Shown here: positions 9,148 through 19,964 of the stretch, in pieces
How positions within the stretch are numbered: position 1 is the first letter of the stretch
Layout: every line of letters starts with the position of its first letter
Source of the DNA: Streptomyces sp. NBC_01571
Lineage (GTDB): Bacteria > Actinomycetota > Actinomycetes > Streptomycetales > Streptomycetaceae
Length of the DNA stretch: 64,000 nucleotides
Direction: 5' to 3'
Assembly (NCBI RefSeq): GCF_026339875.1
Contig: NZ_JAPEPZ010000001.1
Coordinates: 5,146,001-5,210,000 of the forward strand
Made by a program: the position numbers and the translations under genes
Notes under the pieces: model-generated
What the model was told of the DNA's origin: nothing
The model's database searches: none
The model's input: only the letters and a program-made list of their open reading frames with translations

Positions 9148-9402
9148 ATGGGGCGCGGCCGGGCAAAGGCCAAGCAGACGAAGGTCGCCCGCCAGCTGAA
9201 GTACAGCAGCGGCGGGACTGACCTCTCGCGCCTGGCCAATGAGCTGGGCGCTTCGACTTCGAGCCAGCCGCCGAATGGCGAGCCGTTCGAGGACGACGAC
9301 GAGGAAGACGACCCGTACGCCCAGTACGCGGATCTCTACAACGACGACGATGAGGACGAGGACGACCAGTCCGGTCCTCAGTCTCAACGTCGCGGCGCTT
9401 GA
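9148..9402 (+). CDS. DUF3073 protein
   Basis: An 84-residue actinobacterial protein starting MGRGRAKAKQTKVARQLKYS with an Arg/Lys-rich N-terminus, a short central helix and a strongly acidic C-terminal half rich in Asp/Glu. This basic-then-acidic layout is characteristic of DUF3073. ATG 9148 follows GAGGGGG. The function is unknown; the basic half suggests nucleic-acid contact and the acidic tail self-inhibition, but that is inference. It is followed by a long hairpin. Confidence 0.9.
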   Translation: MGRGRAKAKQTKVARQLKYSSGGTDLSRLANELGASTSSQPPNGEPFEDDDEEDDPYAQYADLYNDDDEDEDDQSGPQSQRRGA

Positions 9403-9460
9403 CGCAACAGCGTCCCTCGCGGTTTCCGCGATCTCTCGTAGCAGATTCCTGTTGGCGGAC

Positions 9461-9515
9461 TTCTGCCGACAGATCTTCGCCGGCGGTCCTCCGTCGGCGG
9501 GTTCTGTCGGCAGAA
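9461..9515. terminator. extended two-part hairpin after the DUF3073 gene
   Basis: The outer 13-bp stem (9461-9473 with 9503-9515) encloses an inner 9-bp stem with one G-U pair and a 4-nt loop, giving one very stable 55-nt structure. It has no U tract. It probably terminates DUF3073 transcription or protects the 3' end. Confidence 0.7.
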
Positions 9516-9536
9516 TTCTCATGACAACCGCACTTC

Positions 9537-9572
9537 ACCCGGTCCGGGGCGCCAGCGCCGGACCGGGTTTTG
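9537..9572. terminator. terminator between convergent DUF3073 and purM
   Basis: An 11-bp stem, ACCCGGTCCGG (9537-9547) with CCGGACCGGGT (9558-9568), is followed by TTT on the plus strand. It sits between converging genes and could act in both directions. Confidence 0.75.
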
Positions 9573-9588
9573 TGCTGCCCGGAGGGCG

Positions 9589-10689
9589 TCAGCTCGCGTA
9601 GTCGCCGATCAGGGCCGCGCCGGTCGTGTGCTCGCCGCGCTCGGTGATCTCACCGGCGATCCAGGCGTCCACACCGCGGTCCCCGAGGGTGGCGAGCGCC
9701 GCGTCCGCCGATTCCTCGGGGACGATCGCGATCATGCCCACGCCCATGTTGAGCGTCTTCTCCAGCTCGAGCCGCTCGACCTGCCCGGTCCGGCCGACGA
9801 GGTCGAAGACCGGGGCCGGCATCCAGGTCTCACGGTCGACGATCGCGTGCAGGCCGTCCGGGATCACCCGGGCGAGGTTCGCCGCGAGCCCGCCGCCGGT
9901 GATGTGGCTGAAGGCGTGCACCTCGGTGGTCCGGGTGAGCGCCAGACAGTCCAGCGAGTAGATCTTGGTGGGCTCCAGCAGCTCCTCGCCGAGCGTACGG
10001 CCGAACTCCTCGACGTGCTGGTCGAGGCTGAGGTTCGCCCGCTCGAAGAGAACGTGCCGGACGAGGGAGTACCCGTTCGAGTGAAGCCCGGAGGCCGCCA
10101 TGGCGATCACCGCGTCACCCGTGCGGATACGATCCGCACCGAGCAGCCGGTCGGCCTCGACCACGCCCGTACCGGCGCCCGCGACGTCGAAGTCGTCCGG
10201 ACCCAGCAGACCCGGGTGTTCGGCCGTCTCGCCGCCCACCAGGGCGCAGCCCGCGAGGACGCAGCCCTCGGCGATGCCCTTCACGATGGCCGCGACACGC
10301 TCGGGGTGGACCTTGCCGACGCAGATGTAGTCGGTCATGAAGAGCGGCTCGGCGCCGCACACCACGATGTCGTCCATGACCATCGCGACCAGGTCGTGTC
10401 CGATGGAGTCGTACACGCCGAGCTGCCGGGCCAGGTCGACCTTGGTGCCGACGCCGTCCGTGGCGGAGGCGAGCAGCGGACGCTCGTACCGCTTGAGGGC
10501 GGAGGCGTCGAAGAGGCCGGCGAAGCCGCCGAGTCCGCCGAGGACCTCGGGGCGCTGCGTCTTCTTCACCCACTCCTTCATCAGCTCCACGGCGCGGTCG
10601 CCCGCTTCGATGTCGACGCCGGCAGCCGCGTAGGAAGCACCGGAAGGGCTGCCCGTCGCCGGAGGTGACTGATCAGAGACAGAAGACAT
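9589..10689 (-). CDS. purM: phosphoribosylformylglycinamidine cyclo-ligase (AIR synthetase)
   Basis: A 366-residue AIRS-family enzyme converting FGAM to AIR with ATP, the fifth step of purine synthesis. Visible family features are SYAAAGVDIEAGDRAVELMK at the N-terminus, the glycine-rich substrate loop ATDGVGTKVDLA, GVGMIAI and the C-terminal nucleotide-binding segment. Length is typical (about 350). It follows purF on the same strand after 43 bp and is probably co-transcribed with it. Confidence 0.96.
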   Translation of the reverse strand: MSSVSDQSPPATGSPSGASYAAAGVDIEAGDRAVELMKEWVKKTQRPEVLGGLGGFAGLFDASALKRYERPLLASATDGVGTKVDLARQLGVYDSIGHDLVAMVMDDIVVCGAEPLFMTDYICVGKVHPERVAAIVKGIAEGCVLAGCALVGGETAEHPGLLGPDDFDVAGAGTGVVEADRLLGADRIRTGDAVIAMAASGLHSNGYSLVRHVLFERANLSLDQHVEEFGRTLGEELLEPTKIYSLDCLALTRTTEVHAFSHITGGGLAANLARVIPDGLHAIVDRETWMPAPVFDLVGRTGQVERLELEKTLNMGVGMIAIVPEESADAALATLGDRGVDAWIAGEITERGEHTTGAALIGDYAS

Positions 10690-10732
10690 TGCCTGGGATC
10701 TTTCGGGTTGGTGAAACGGGGCTCTGCGGCAC

Positions 10733-12259
10733 TTACGGGCGACGGATGGCGTCAGCCGCGGCCGTGGCTGCGGGACCCGCGGCCAGCTCGGTCTCCAGGA
10801 GCTGCTTGCCGAGCAGCTCGGGGTCGGGAAGCTCCATCGGGTACTCGCCGTCGAAGCAGGCCCGGCACAGGTTCGGCTTGGCGATGGTCGTGGCCTCGAT
10901 CATCCCGTCGAGGGAGATGTACGAGAGGGAGTCGGCGCCGAGCGAGGTGCCGATCTCCTCGACGGTCATGCCGTTGGCGATCAGCTCGGCACGGGTCGCG
11001 AAGTCGATGCCGAAGAAGCAGGGCCACTTCACGGGCGGGGAGGAGATCCGGATGTGGACCTCGGCGGCTCCGGCCTCGCGGAGCATGCGCACCAGCGCGC
11101 GCTGGGTGTTGCCGCGGACGATCGAGTCGTCGACGACGACCAGCCGCTTCCCCTTGATGACTTCCTTGAGGGGATTCAGCTTCAGGCGGATGCCCAGCTG
11201 CCGGATGGTCTGCGAGGGCTGGATGAAGGTCCGGCCGACGTACGCGTTCTTGACCAGACCCGCGCCGAAGGGGATTCCGCTGGCCTCCGCGTAACCGATC
11301 GCGGCGGGCGTCCCGGACTCCGGAGTCGCTATCACCAGATCAGCCTCCACGGGGGCTTCCTTGGCGAGCTTGCGGCCCATCTCGACACGGGACAGGTACA
11401 CGTTCCGGCCGGCGATGTCCGTGTCGGGGCGGGCCAGGTAGACGTACTCGAAGACACAGCCCTTGGGCTTCGCTTCCGCGAAGCGCGAGGTGCGCAGGCC
11501 GTTCTCGTCGATGGCGACGAACTCGCCCGGCTCGATCTCGCGGACGTACGCGGCGCCGCAGATGTCGAGGGCGGCGGATTCGGAGGCGACCACCCAGCCG
11601 CGCTCCAGTCGGCCGAGGACCAGCGGGCGGATGCCCTGCGGGTCGCGCGCCGCGTAGAGGGTGTGCTCGTTCATGAAGACGAGGCTGAAGGCGCCCTTGA
11701 CCTGCGGGAGGACCTTCGCGGAGGCCTCTTCCACGGTGAGCGGCTTGCCGTCGTCGTCGACCTGGGCCGCGAGCAGCGCGGTGAGCAGGTCGGTGTCGTT
11801 GGTGGCGGCCACCCGGGTGGTGCGGCCGTCCTGCTTGGGGAGGTCGGCGACCATCTCGGCGAGCTGCGCCGTGTTGACCAGGTTGCCGTTGTGGCCGAGC
11901 GCGATGGAGCCGTGCGCGGTGGCACGGAACGTCGGCTGGGCGTTCTCCCAGACGGAGGCGCCGGTGGTCGAGTAGCGGGCGTGACCGACCGCGATATGAC
12001 CCTGGAGCGAACCGAGCGAGGTCTCGTCGAAGACCTGGGACACGAGGCCCATGTCCTTGAAGACGAGGATCTGGGAGCCGTTGCTGACCGCGATACCCGC
12101 GGATTCCTGGCCTCGATGCTGGAGGGCGTAGAGCCCGAAGTAAGTGAGCTTGGCGACCTCTTCACCGGGGGCCCAGACTCCGAAGACGCCGCAAGCGTCC
12201 TGGGGGCCTTTCTCGCCGGGGAGCAGATCATGATTGAGTCGACCGTCACCACGTGGCAC
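10733..12259 (-). CDS. purF: amidophosphoribosyltransferase
   Basis: A 508-residue enzyme for the committed purine step, PRPP plus glutamine to phosphoribosylamine. The N-terminal Ntn-glutaminase nucleophile is Cys23 in DACGVFGVW, so a 22-residue propeptide must be removed. The PRPP loop is VVVDDSIVRGNT. Four cysteines in GCVFEYVYL, WPCFFGIDF and CRACFDGEYP match the 4Fe-4S ligands of the B. subtilis-type enzyme. It forms a purF-purM pair. Confidence 0.96.
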   Translation of the reverse strand: MPRGDGRLNHDLLPGEKGPQDACGVFGVWAPGEEVAKLTYFGLYALQHRGQESAGIAVSNGSQILVFKDMGLVSQVFDETSLGSLQGHIAVGHARYSTTGASVWENAQPTFRATAHGSIALGHNGNLVNTAQLAEMVADLPKQDGRTTRVAATNDTDLLTALLAAQVDDDGKPLTVEEASAKVLPQVKGAFSLVFMNEHTLYAARDPQGIRPLVLGRLERGWVVASESAALDICGAAYVREIEPGEFVAIDENGLRTSRFAEAKPKGCVFEYVYLARPDTDIAGRNVYLSRVEMGRKLAKEAPVEADLVIATPESGTPAAIGYAEASGIPFGAGLVKNAYVGRTFIQPSQTIRQLGIRLKLNPLKEVIKGKRLVVVDDSIVRGNTQRALVRMLREAGAAEVHIRISSPPVKWPCFFGIDFATRAELIANGMTVEEIGTSLGADSLSYISLDGMIEATTIAKPNLCRACFDGEYPMELPDPELLGKQLLETELAAGPAATAAADAIRRP

Positions 12260-12320
12260 GGCTCCGAGTGTAGGCGAGATCGACCACTGGTCCGAATTGG
12301 GGATACGGGGCCGCTGCGGC

Positions 12321-13136
12321 TCACTTGTCGGCGACCGCCGTGACGTGCGTGCCGTTTGTGCTGGTCAGAGCGAGGCTGCGGTGATCCAGCGTGTAGCGCA
12401 CCGTGCTGTCGAAGAGGCTCAGCAGGGTGCGCTCGGTGTCCATGAGTGAGGCGTCGCACACCATCCGGGTGGTCCGGGGGGCGCCGAGGGTGATATGTCC
12501 GTCGCGGACCGTGGCTTTCGCGGAGACGCTGTTGCAGCCGACGCGGCCGGAAAGCGTGCCCCGGCGCCGGTCCAGGACGAAGTACGCCGCGGCTCCCGCG
12601 GGCAGGGGCCGGGCCGCGTCGCCGACGCCGACGGACGTGATGGTCCACTTCGTGCCGTGGAGCGGGACGTCCGCCTCCCTGGTGAGACCGACCCGGTCGC
12701 CGTCGCCGGTGGTGAGGGTGAGCCGGTCGCCCTTGACCGCGGCGGTGAACGTGTCCCGGCCGAAGACGCGGACCAGGCTCTTCTCGAAGGCCATCGGGGT
12801 CTTCCCGCAGGCCATCTCCGTCATCCGGACGTCGCCGAAGTCGACGCGGTCGTTCTTGACGGTGGCGGTCGAACCGAAGCCGTTGCAGCCGAGGTTGCCG
12901 CTGACGCGGCCGTCCCGGTCGATCCGCAGGTAGGCGCCGCCGGGTGAGCGGGTGGTCCTCCCGTCGACGGTGAGGCTGTCGACGTTCCAGTGGACGCCGG
13001 TGACGCCGGTGCCGTGCGCCGCGGTGACGGACGACGAGCCCGTCCCGCCGGGGTCACCGCCCGCCGTCTCGGTGCCGCAGGCCACGGCGAGCGGAAGCAG
13101 GGTCAGGACGCTGAGGGTCAGTCGCTGCTTGTCCAT
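12321..13136 (-). CDS. secreted lipoprotein with two META domains
   Basis: A 271-residue protein with a hydrophobic leader (MDKQRLTLSVLTLLPLAVAC) ending at a probable lipobox cysteine (Cys20), so it is probably an exported lipoprotein. Two META/HslJ-like repeats follow: one with GGAYLRIDRDGRVSGNLGCN and MTEMAC, the second with YFVLDRRRGTLSGRVGCN and TTRMVC. The cysteine pairs in each repeat are arranged as in heat-shock protein HslJ, suggesting disulphides. The -3 lipobox residue is Ala rather than Leu, so lipidation is likely but not certain. The role is unknown, perhaps envelope stress. It is transcribed toward purF. Confidence 0.85.
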   Translation of the reverse strand: MDKQRLTLSVLTLLPLAVACGTETAGGDPGGTGSSSVTAAHGTGVTGVHWNVDSLTVDGRTTRSPGGAYLRIDRDGRVSGNLGCNGFGSTATVKNDRVDFGDVRMTEMACGKTPMAFEKSLVRVFGRDTFTAAVKGDRLTLTTGDGDRVGLTREADVPLHGTKWTITSVGVGDAARPLPAGAAAYFVLDRRRGTLSGRVGCNSVSAKATVRDGHITLGAPRTTRMVCDASLMDTERTLLSLFDSTVRYTLDHRSLALTSTNGTHVTAVADK

Positions 13137-13461
13137 GGCGATGGGACGGGACGGGTGGGGTGGTCGGTTCCCTCCGGCCCGGCGTCGCGCGGGCCCGTAG
13201 GCGTCGCGCGGATCCCCTCGGCGGCGTATTGCGCGGGGCGCGGCACGCGAGGTACGCGGGGCGCGGCGCGCGGGACAGGCGAGGCCCACGGCAGCGGTTA
13301 CGCGGGTTCCGTCGCCGCGCATGCGCGAGCACCGCGGCGACACACGGCACGCGGGCACGGAGCGGGGAGCACACGGGGCACGGGGCTCGCCCTGACGGAC
13401 ACGCGAGGCGCACCGCAGGGGACTCGCGGGTCCGGCGCCGCTCCGGTGGTGAGGGTGCGGG
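13137..13461. other. gap with no gene recognised
   Basis: A 325-bp, extremely GC-rich stretch with many short GCGCGG/CACGCG runs. It must contain the promoter of the META lipoprotein gene and the 3' end of the neighbouring transcript. No RNA gene or convincing coding region is visible. Confidence 0.45.
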
Positions 13462-14295
13462 TCAGCCCATGAGCGGCAGGAGCGGGGCGAGATCCGCCCG
13501 CTCCCCGCTCGCGCCGACCCTGGCCTCGTCCAGCGCCGTCCGCCAGTCCACGCGTCCCGTGGCGAGCCGGATCCAGGTCAGCGGGTCCGTCTCGACGACG
13601 TTAGGCGGCGTTCCCCGGGTGTGGCGGGGGCCCTCGACGCACTGCACGACGGCGTACGGCGGGATCCGCACCTCCGTCGACGCGCCCGGCGCCTTCACGG
13701 CGAGCGCGTCGGCCAGCAGCCGGGTGCAGGTGGCCAGGGCCTGGCGGTCGAAGGGGATGTCCGTGCCGGCGGCGCGGTTCAGGTCGTCGGTGTGCACGAC
13801 GAGTTCCACCGTGCGGGTGACGAGGTAGTCGGCGAGGGTCATGGCGCCGGTGGGGGCACCGGCCGCCCGGTCGGAGCCGGGGGTCCGGGGGAGCGTGGCG
13901 AGCAGCCGGCCGTCGGGTGCGGTGGCCAGCCGCTCGGCGTACCGCTCCCCGGTGCGGGCGTAGAGCGCGTCGAGGTCGGGGTGGTCCGCGGCCAGGCGGC
14001 GCGTGCCGGCGGCGATGTCGCCCGCCCGCCCGGCGGTGGCGCACGGCCAGTCGAGCAGCGTGACTTCCCTGCCCGCGGGTTCCGGCCGGTCGAGGTTCCG
14101 GCTGACGTTCTCCAGGGCCGTCGTGACGTGCGCGGCCAGTTCCCGCACAGTCCAGTCCCCGAGGCCCGAGGACCGCGCCAACCGCTCCTCGTCGAGGTCG
14201 CGTACGCCGTCGCGCACGTGTCCGAACTGTGCGAGCACCGCCGCGCGCGTCTTGACGGGGTCGTAGGTGCGGGTGCGTTTCCTGGCCGGAGGCAT
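13462..14295 (-). CDS. maleylpyruvate isomerase-like, mycothiol-dependent family protein (DinB/SCP fusion)
   Basis: A 277-residue protein of the TIGR03083-type family. The N-terminal four-helix domain carries the motif GLGDWTVRELAAHVTTALEN, whose His with later His (ELVVHTDDLNRA) and acidic residues forms the metal site of mycothiol-dependent transferases. The C-terminal part (DPLTWIRLATGRVDWRTAL) is the sterol-carrier-like domain. Such proteins are predicted mycothiol S-transferases or isomerases; the substrate cannot be inferred. ATG 14295 has GGGG upstream. It is followed by the purL terminator region, apparently its own transcript. Confidence 0.85.
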   Translation of the reverse strand: MPPARKRTRTYDPVKTRAAVLAQFGHVRDGVRDLDEERLARSSGLGDWTVRELAAHVTTALENVSRNLDRPEPAGREVTLLDWPCATAGRAGDIAAGTRRLAADHPDLDALYARTGERYAERLATAPDGRLLATLPRTPGSDRAAGAPTGAMTLADYLVTRTVELVVHTDDLNRAAGTDIPFDRQALATCTRLLADALAVKAPGASTEVRIPPYAVVQCVEGPRHTRGTPPNVVETDPLTWIRLATGRVDWRTALDEARVGASGERADLAPLLPLMG

Positions 14296-14346
14296 GATCC
14301 CCAGAGTAGGCGGTGGACGGACGCGGGCGTGGGGCACGGGCGCGCG

Positions 14347-14384
14347 AAGGCCCCGCCCGGAAGTCCGCTTCCGGGCGGGGCCTT
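14347..14384 (-). terminator. terminator of the purS-purQ-purL operon
   Basis: A perfect 17-bp stem (14347-14363 with 14368-14384) with a 4-nt loop, 22 bp after the purL stop. On the minus strand it ends in TT only. Confidence 0.85.
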
Positions 14385-14406
14385 GACACTCGTACGGCCC
14401 GCGGTG

Positions 14407-16679
<2,273 letters not shown>

Positions 16680-16683
<4 letters not shown>

Positions 16684-17360
16684 GCGGTGACCAGCTTCTT
16701 GAGGATCGAGGTGAAGAAGGGGAGGCCGTCGGTGCGGCCGGAGCCGACGAGGGGCTCGACGGCGTGCTCCGGGTGCGGCATCAGACCGACGACGTTGCCC
16801 GCCTCGTTCGTGATGCCGGCGATGTCGCGCAGCGAGCCGTTCGGGTTGACGTCCAGGTAGCGGAACACGACCCGGCCCTCCGCCTCCAGCATGTCGAGCG
16901 TGCGCTCGTCGGCGACGTACCGCCCGTCCATGTTCTTCAGCGGGATGTGGATCTCCTGGCCCGACGCGTAGTCGGCCGTCCAGGAGGTCCCCGCGTTCTC
17001 CACCCGCAGCTTCTGGTCGCGGCAGATGAAGTGGAGGTGGTTGTTGCCGAGCATCGCGCCGGGCAGGAGGTGCGCCTCGGTGAGGACCTGGAAGCCGTTG
17101 CAGATGCCGAGAACCGGCATTCCGGCCTTCGCCTGGGCGATCACGGTCTCCATCACGGGCGAGAAGCGCGAGATGGCGCCGGCCCGCAGATAGTCGCCGT
17201 ACGAGAAACCGCCGGGCAGCACCACGGCGTCGACCTGCTTGAGGTCCTTGTCCTTGTGCCAGAGGGCGACGGGTTCGGCGCCCGCGAGCCGGATCGCGCG
17301 CTGGGTGTCACGGTCGTCGAGGCTGCCCGGAAAAGTGACGACTCCAATACGAGCGGTCAC
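16680..17360 (-). CDS. purQ: phosphoribosylformylglycinamidine synthase subunit I (glutaminase)
   Basis: A 226-residue class I glutamine amidotransferase. The nucleophile Cys is in [15 protein letters not shown] and the His-Glu pair in [25 protein letters not shown] is the conserved oxyanion/entry segment. It supplies ammonia to PurL in a complex stabilised by PurS. It overlaps both neighbours by 4 bp. Confidence 0.97.
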
Positions 17361-17623
17361 TTTCCTGCCTCCACCTTCTCGTCCTCCACCTTCACGGTGA
17401 AGTCCTCGATCACGGTGTTGGCGAGGAAGGATTCCGCCAGTTCGTGGATGCGGGCGAGGGCGGCCTCGTCGACCGGTCCGTCCACTTCCAGTTCGAATCG
17501 CTTTCCCTGACGTACGTCGGAGACGCCTTCGAAACCGAGACGCGGCAGTGCACGCTGCACCGCCTGGCCCTGGGGGTCGAGGATCTCCGGCTTGAGCATG
17601 ACGTCGACTACGACGCGTGCCAC
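17357..17623 (-). CDS. purS: phosphoribosylformylglycinamidine synthase subunit PurS
   Basis: An 88-residue PurS that bridges PurL and PurQ. It begins [20 protein letters not shown]. Two in-frame GTG codons exist (17629 and 17623). I prefer 17623 because GGGAG then lies 5 bp upstream, whereas the first GTG overlaps that ribosome binding site. It is the first gene of the operon. Confidence 0.95.
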   Translation of the reverse strand: MARVVVDVMLKPEILDPQGQAVQRALPRLGFEGVSDVRQGKRFELEVDGPVDEAALARIHELAESFLANTVIEDFTVKVEDEKVEAGK

Positions 17624-17679
17624 TGGCACTCCCGGTGTGTGGTGCTGAGCAGGTCCCTTCAGACTACCCGTACAAAATT

Positions 17680-17704
17680 TCTACCCGCGTAGATTCGTAG
17701 AATC
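17680..17704. promoter_or_regulatory. overlapping palindromes upstream of purS
   Basis: TCTAC-CCGC-GTAGA (17680-17693) is immediately followed by GATTC-GTA-GAATC (17692-17704), with another CTAC just after. These adjoining palindromes lie about 60 bp upstream of the purS start in an AT-richer patch. They are the best candidate operator for the purine operon or for divergent lsrL control. Confidence 0.5.
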
Positions 17705-17984
17705 CTACGTGAGCCCGATCACGATCCCGCATCGACGCGGGGGCCTGCACGGAAAATCCTGGGAAAAACCGCAGAAGAGCGGTGGGACCCCATTGCCTCC
17801 TGACACGCGGAAGGATTTAGTCGGGCTTCACAATGCAATGCCCGGCACTGTACAAAGGAATTGGCAATAGCCGATACTTTGCCCAATAACAGCCGGACAG
17901 TCGGCATCTCCCCGACAACTCCGTGGCGTCCGCGCACGTCATGGGGTGTGATCGCAGAGGTGCCGCGCGAAGGGACCGATATTC
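17705..17984. promoter_or_regulatory. upstream region of lsrL
   Basis: A 280-bp region that includes an unusually AT-rich stretch for this chromosome (about 17830-17890). It is presumably the lsrL promoter. Lsr2-type proteins bind AT-rich DNA, so autoregulation here is plausible but not shown. Confidence 0.45.
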
Positions 17985-18302
17985 GTGGCGCAGCGTGTCG
18001 TGGTCACTCTCTTCGACGACATCGACGGCTCGGAAGCGGCGGAAACGATCGCCTTCGGACTCGACGGCAAGTCGTACGAGATCGACCTCAATCCAACCAA
18101 TGCCAAGAAACTGCGTAAGGTCCTCGCGCCCTACGTCGAGGCCGGCCGCAAGCAGTCGAAGTCCGGGAAGGCCTACACGCACACCGCGTTGACGCCCGAC
18201 CCGGCCGCCGTCCGCGCCTGGGCCCGCTCCAACAAGCTGGACGTGCCGCCGCGCGGCCGCATCCCCAAGAAGGTCTACGAGGCGTTCGCCGAGGCGCACT
18301 GA
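17985..18302 (+). CDS. lsrL: Lsr2-family nucleoid protein LsrL
   Basis: A 105-residue xenogeneic-silencer family protein. The N-terminal dimerisation domain MAQRVVVTLFDDIDGSEAAE is typical of Lsr2. The C-terminal DNA-binding domain has the hook-like PPRGRIPKKV (RGR at residues 90-92) that reads the AT-rich minor groove. The position between purS and tRNA-Gly matches the second Streptomyces paralogue, LsrL (SCO4076 in my memory), rather than the primary Lsr2. The GTG start at 17985 has AAGGGA upstream. Function in silencing is inferred from family. Confidence 0.92.
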   Translation: MAQRVVVTLFDDIDGSEAAETIAFGLDGKSYEIDLNPTNAKKLRKVLAPYVEAGRKQSKSGKAYTHTALTPDPAAVRAWARSNKLDVPPRGRIPKKVYEAFAEAH

Positions 18303-18470
18303 GGCCCGCGCTCCGTCCGCCTCGGGGCGCCCCCACTGCCCCGGGGGTGCCCGCGAGGGCCCGTCAGCGGGCCTTGCCGACAACCGACTTGCGCAGACCC
18401 CCAGGTGATCAGCTACAGTCTGGAACACGCCGAGGGGCAAGGCCGAAAGGCCCGAACCCCGAGGAGTCAC

Positions 18471-18542
18471 GCGGGTGTAGTTCAGTAGTAGAACATCCCC
18501 CTTCCAGGGGGAAGGCGCAGTGTGCAATTCCTGTCACCCGCT
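18471..18542 (+). tRNA. tRNA-Gly (anticodon TCC)
   Basis: A 72-nt cloverleaf. The acceptor GCGGGTG pairs with CACCCGC (18535-18541). The anticodon stem TCCCC/GGGGA has the loop CTTCCAG with TCC at 18503-18505. The T-loop sequence is GCAATTC rather than the usual GTTCRA, which is seen in some actinobacterial tRNA-Gly(TCC). Confidence 0.9.
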
Positions 18543-18609
18543 CTGCAACCCTTACCGATCAGGTAGGGTGGTGCTCGCACCGATCGGTGAAAGCCGGTCG
18601 GGGGCAAAT

Positions 18610-18682
18610 GCGGACGTAGCTCAGTTGGTAGAGCGCAACCTTGCCAAGGTTGAGGTCGCGAGTTCGAGCCTCGTCGTCCGCT
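18610..18682 (+). tRNA. tRNA-Gly (anticodon GCC), copy 1
   Basis: A 73-nt cloverleaf. The acceptor GCGGACG pairs with CGTCCGC. The anticodon stem CAACC/GGTTG has the loop TTGCCAA with GCC at 18643-18645. It differs from copy 2 at 22815 only in the T-arm. Confidence 0.95.
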
Positions 18683-18691
18683 CCAGGAAGC

Positions 18692-18721
18692 AAAGACCCC
18701 GGTCAGTCGACCGGGGTCTTT
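18692..18721 (+). terminator. terminator of the tRNA-Gly pair
   Basis: A 13-bp stem AAAGACCCCGGTC (18692-18704) with its exact complement (18709-18721) and AGTC loop. The right arm ends in CTTT, giving a short U tract. Confidence 0.88.
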
Positions 18722-18871
18722 CTCGTATGTCCGTCACACGGCTGCCGCATGAGCCGAAGACGTGTGTCCAGGTCGTGTGTTGAAAGCCCGTGCCGAAGGC
18801 CCGTGCCGATGGCCTGTGCCGGTGGGACCCGGTGAGAAGGAACAGCGAGAAGGCACCGGCATGCGGGCGTC

Positions 18872-18898
18872 TGACATTTGTCATGCGGAGTGATGACA
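18872..18898. promoter_or_regulatory. candidate operator upstream of the ABC/two-component cassette
   Basis: TGACA-TT-TGTCA (18872-18883) overlaps a larger inverted repeat TGTCAT-N8-ATGACA (18879-18898), about 45-70 bp upstream of the ABC ATPase start. Cassette-encoded NarL-type regulators commonly bind such a site; here the assignment is inference from position and symmetry. Confidence 0.55.
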
Positions 18899-18941
18899 CC
18901 GCGCACTGCTGCCGCGTCCGGTCCGCGGGGACGCTGATTTC

Positions 18942-19964
18942 ATGAACACGAACGAGCACGATGACGTGATTGAGGTCACCGATCTGCGGCGCGTGTACGG
19001 GGCAGATTTCGAAGCCGTGCGCGGAGTCACCTTCTCCGTGGGCCGCGGTGAACTCTTCGCACTGCTGGGAACGAACGGCGCGGGCAAGACCTCCACGGTC
19101 GAGCTGCTGGAAGGCCTCGCCCCGCCGGCCGGCGGACGGGTCCGGGTCCTCGGGCACGATCCGTACGAGCAACGCGCCGCCGTCCGGCCCCGGATCGGCG
19201 TGATGCTGCAGGAGGGCGGCTTCCCCTCCGAACTGACGGTCGCGGAGACCGTACGGATGTGGGCGGGCTGCACGAGCGGAGCCCGGCCGACGGCCCGGGC
19301 ACTCGACCTGGTCGGGCTCACACGGCGGTCCCGCGTACGGGTGAAACAGCTGTCCGGAGGCGAGAAACGGCGCCTGGACCTGGCGCTCGCCCTCCTCGGC
19401 CGCCCCGAGGTCCTCTTCCTCGACGAGCCGACGACCGGGCTGGACGCCGAAGGGCGCAGGGAGACCTGGGAGTTGGTACGCGAGCTCCGCGACACCGGCA
19501 CGACCGTGCTGCTGACCACGCACTACCTGGAGGAGGCGGAGCAGCTGGCCGACCGGCTCGCGGTCCTCCACGAAGGGCGCATCGCGGCCTCCGGCACCCC
19601 CGCCGAGGTGACCGCGTCCCAGCCGTCCCGGATCTCCTTCGAACTGCCGGCCGGCTACTTCCTCGGGGACCTGCCGCCGCTCGGCACGCTCGGCGTGACC
19701 GACCACGAGACGGCGGGCCGCACCGTCAGGCTGCGTACCGACGAACTCCAGCGGACCGCGACCCGACTCCTGCGGTGGGCCCAGGACGAACAGGTCGAAC
19801 TGCGGGGACTCGACGTCCGGTCGGCCTCGCTGGAGGAGGCGTTCCTGCGGATCGCGCGGGACGCGTCCGGGGCCGACGGAGTCTCCGGTACCGGGTCCCG
19901 GGCCGAGGCCGGCTCCGATGACCGTGACACAGGGGCGACGACGGAGAAGGAGGCCGTGGCATGA
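18942..19964 (+). CDS. ABC transporter ATP-binding protein (DrrA/NatA type)
   Basis: A 340-residue ATPase. Walker A GTNGAGKT is at residues 43-50, the signature is LSGGEKRRLDLALALL, Walker B and D-loop are LFLDEPTTGLDAEG, and the switch His is in TTHYLEEAEQLADRLAV. The region after about residue 220 is the C-terminal extension of drug/antibiotic exporter ATPases. Together with the next gene it forms an ABC-2 exporter whose expression is presumably set by the following sensor and regulator. The substrate is unknown (lipid, antibiotic or other hydrophobic compound). Its stop overlaps the permease ATG (ATGA). Confidence 0.93.
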   Translation: MNTNEHDDVIEVTDLRRVYGADFEAVRGVTFSVGRGELFALLGTNGAGKTSTVELLEGLAPPAGGRVRVLGHDPYEQRAAVRPRIGVMLQEGGFPSELTVAETVRMWAGCTSGARPTARALDLVGLTRRSRVRVKQLSGGEKRRLDLALALLGRPEVLFLDEPTTGLDAEGRRETWELVRELRDTGTTVLLTTHYLEEAEQLADRLAVLHEGRIAASGTPAEVTASQPSRISFELPAGYFLGDLPPLGTLGVTDHETAGRTVRLRTDELQRTATRLLRWAQDEQVELRGLDVRSASLEEAFLRIARDASGADGVSGTGSRAEAGSDDRDTGATTEKEAVA

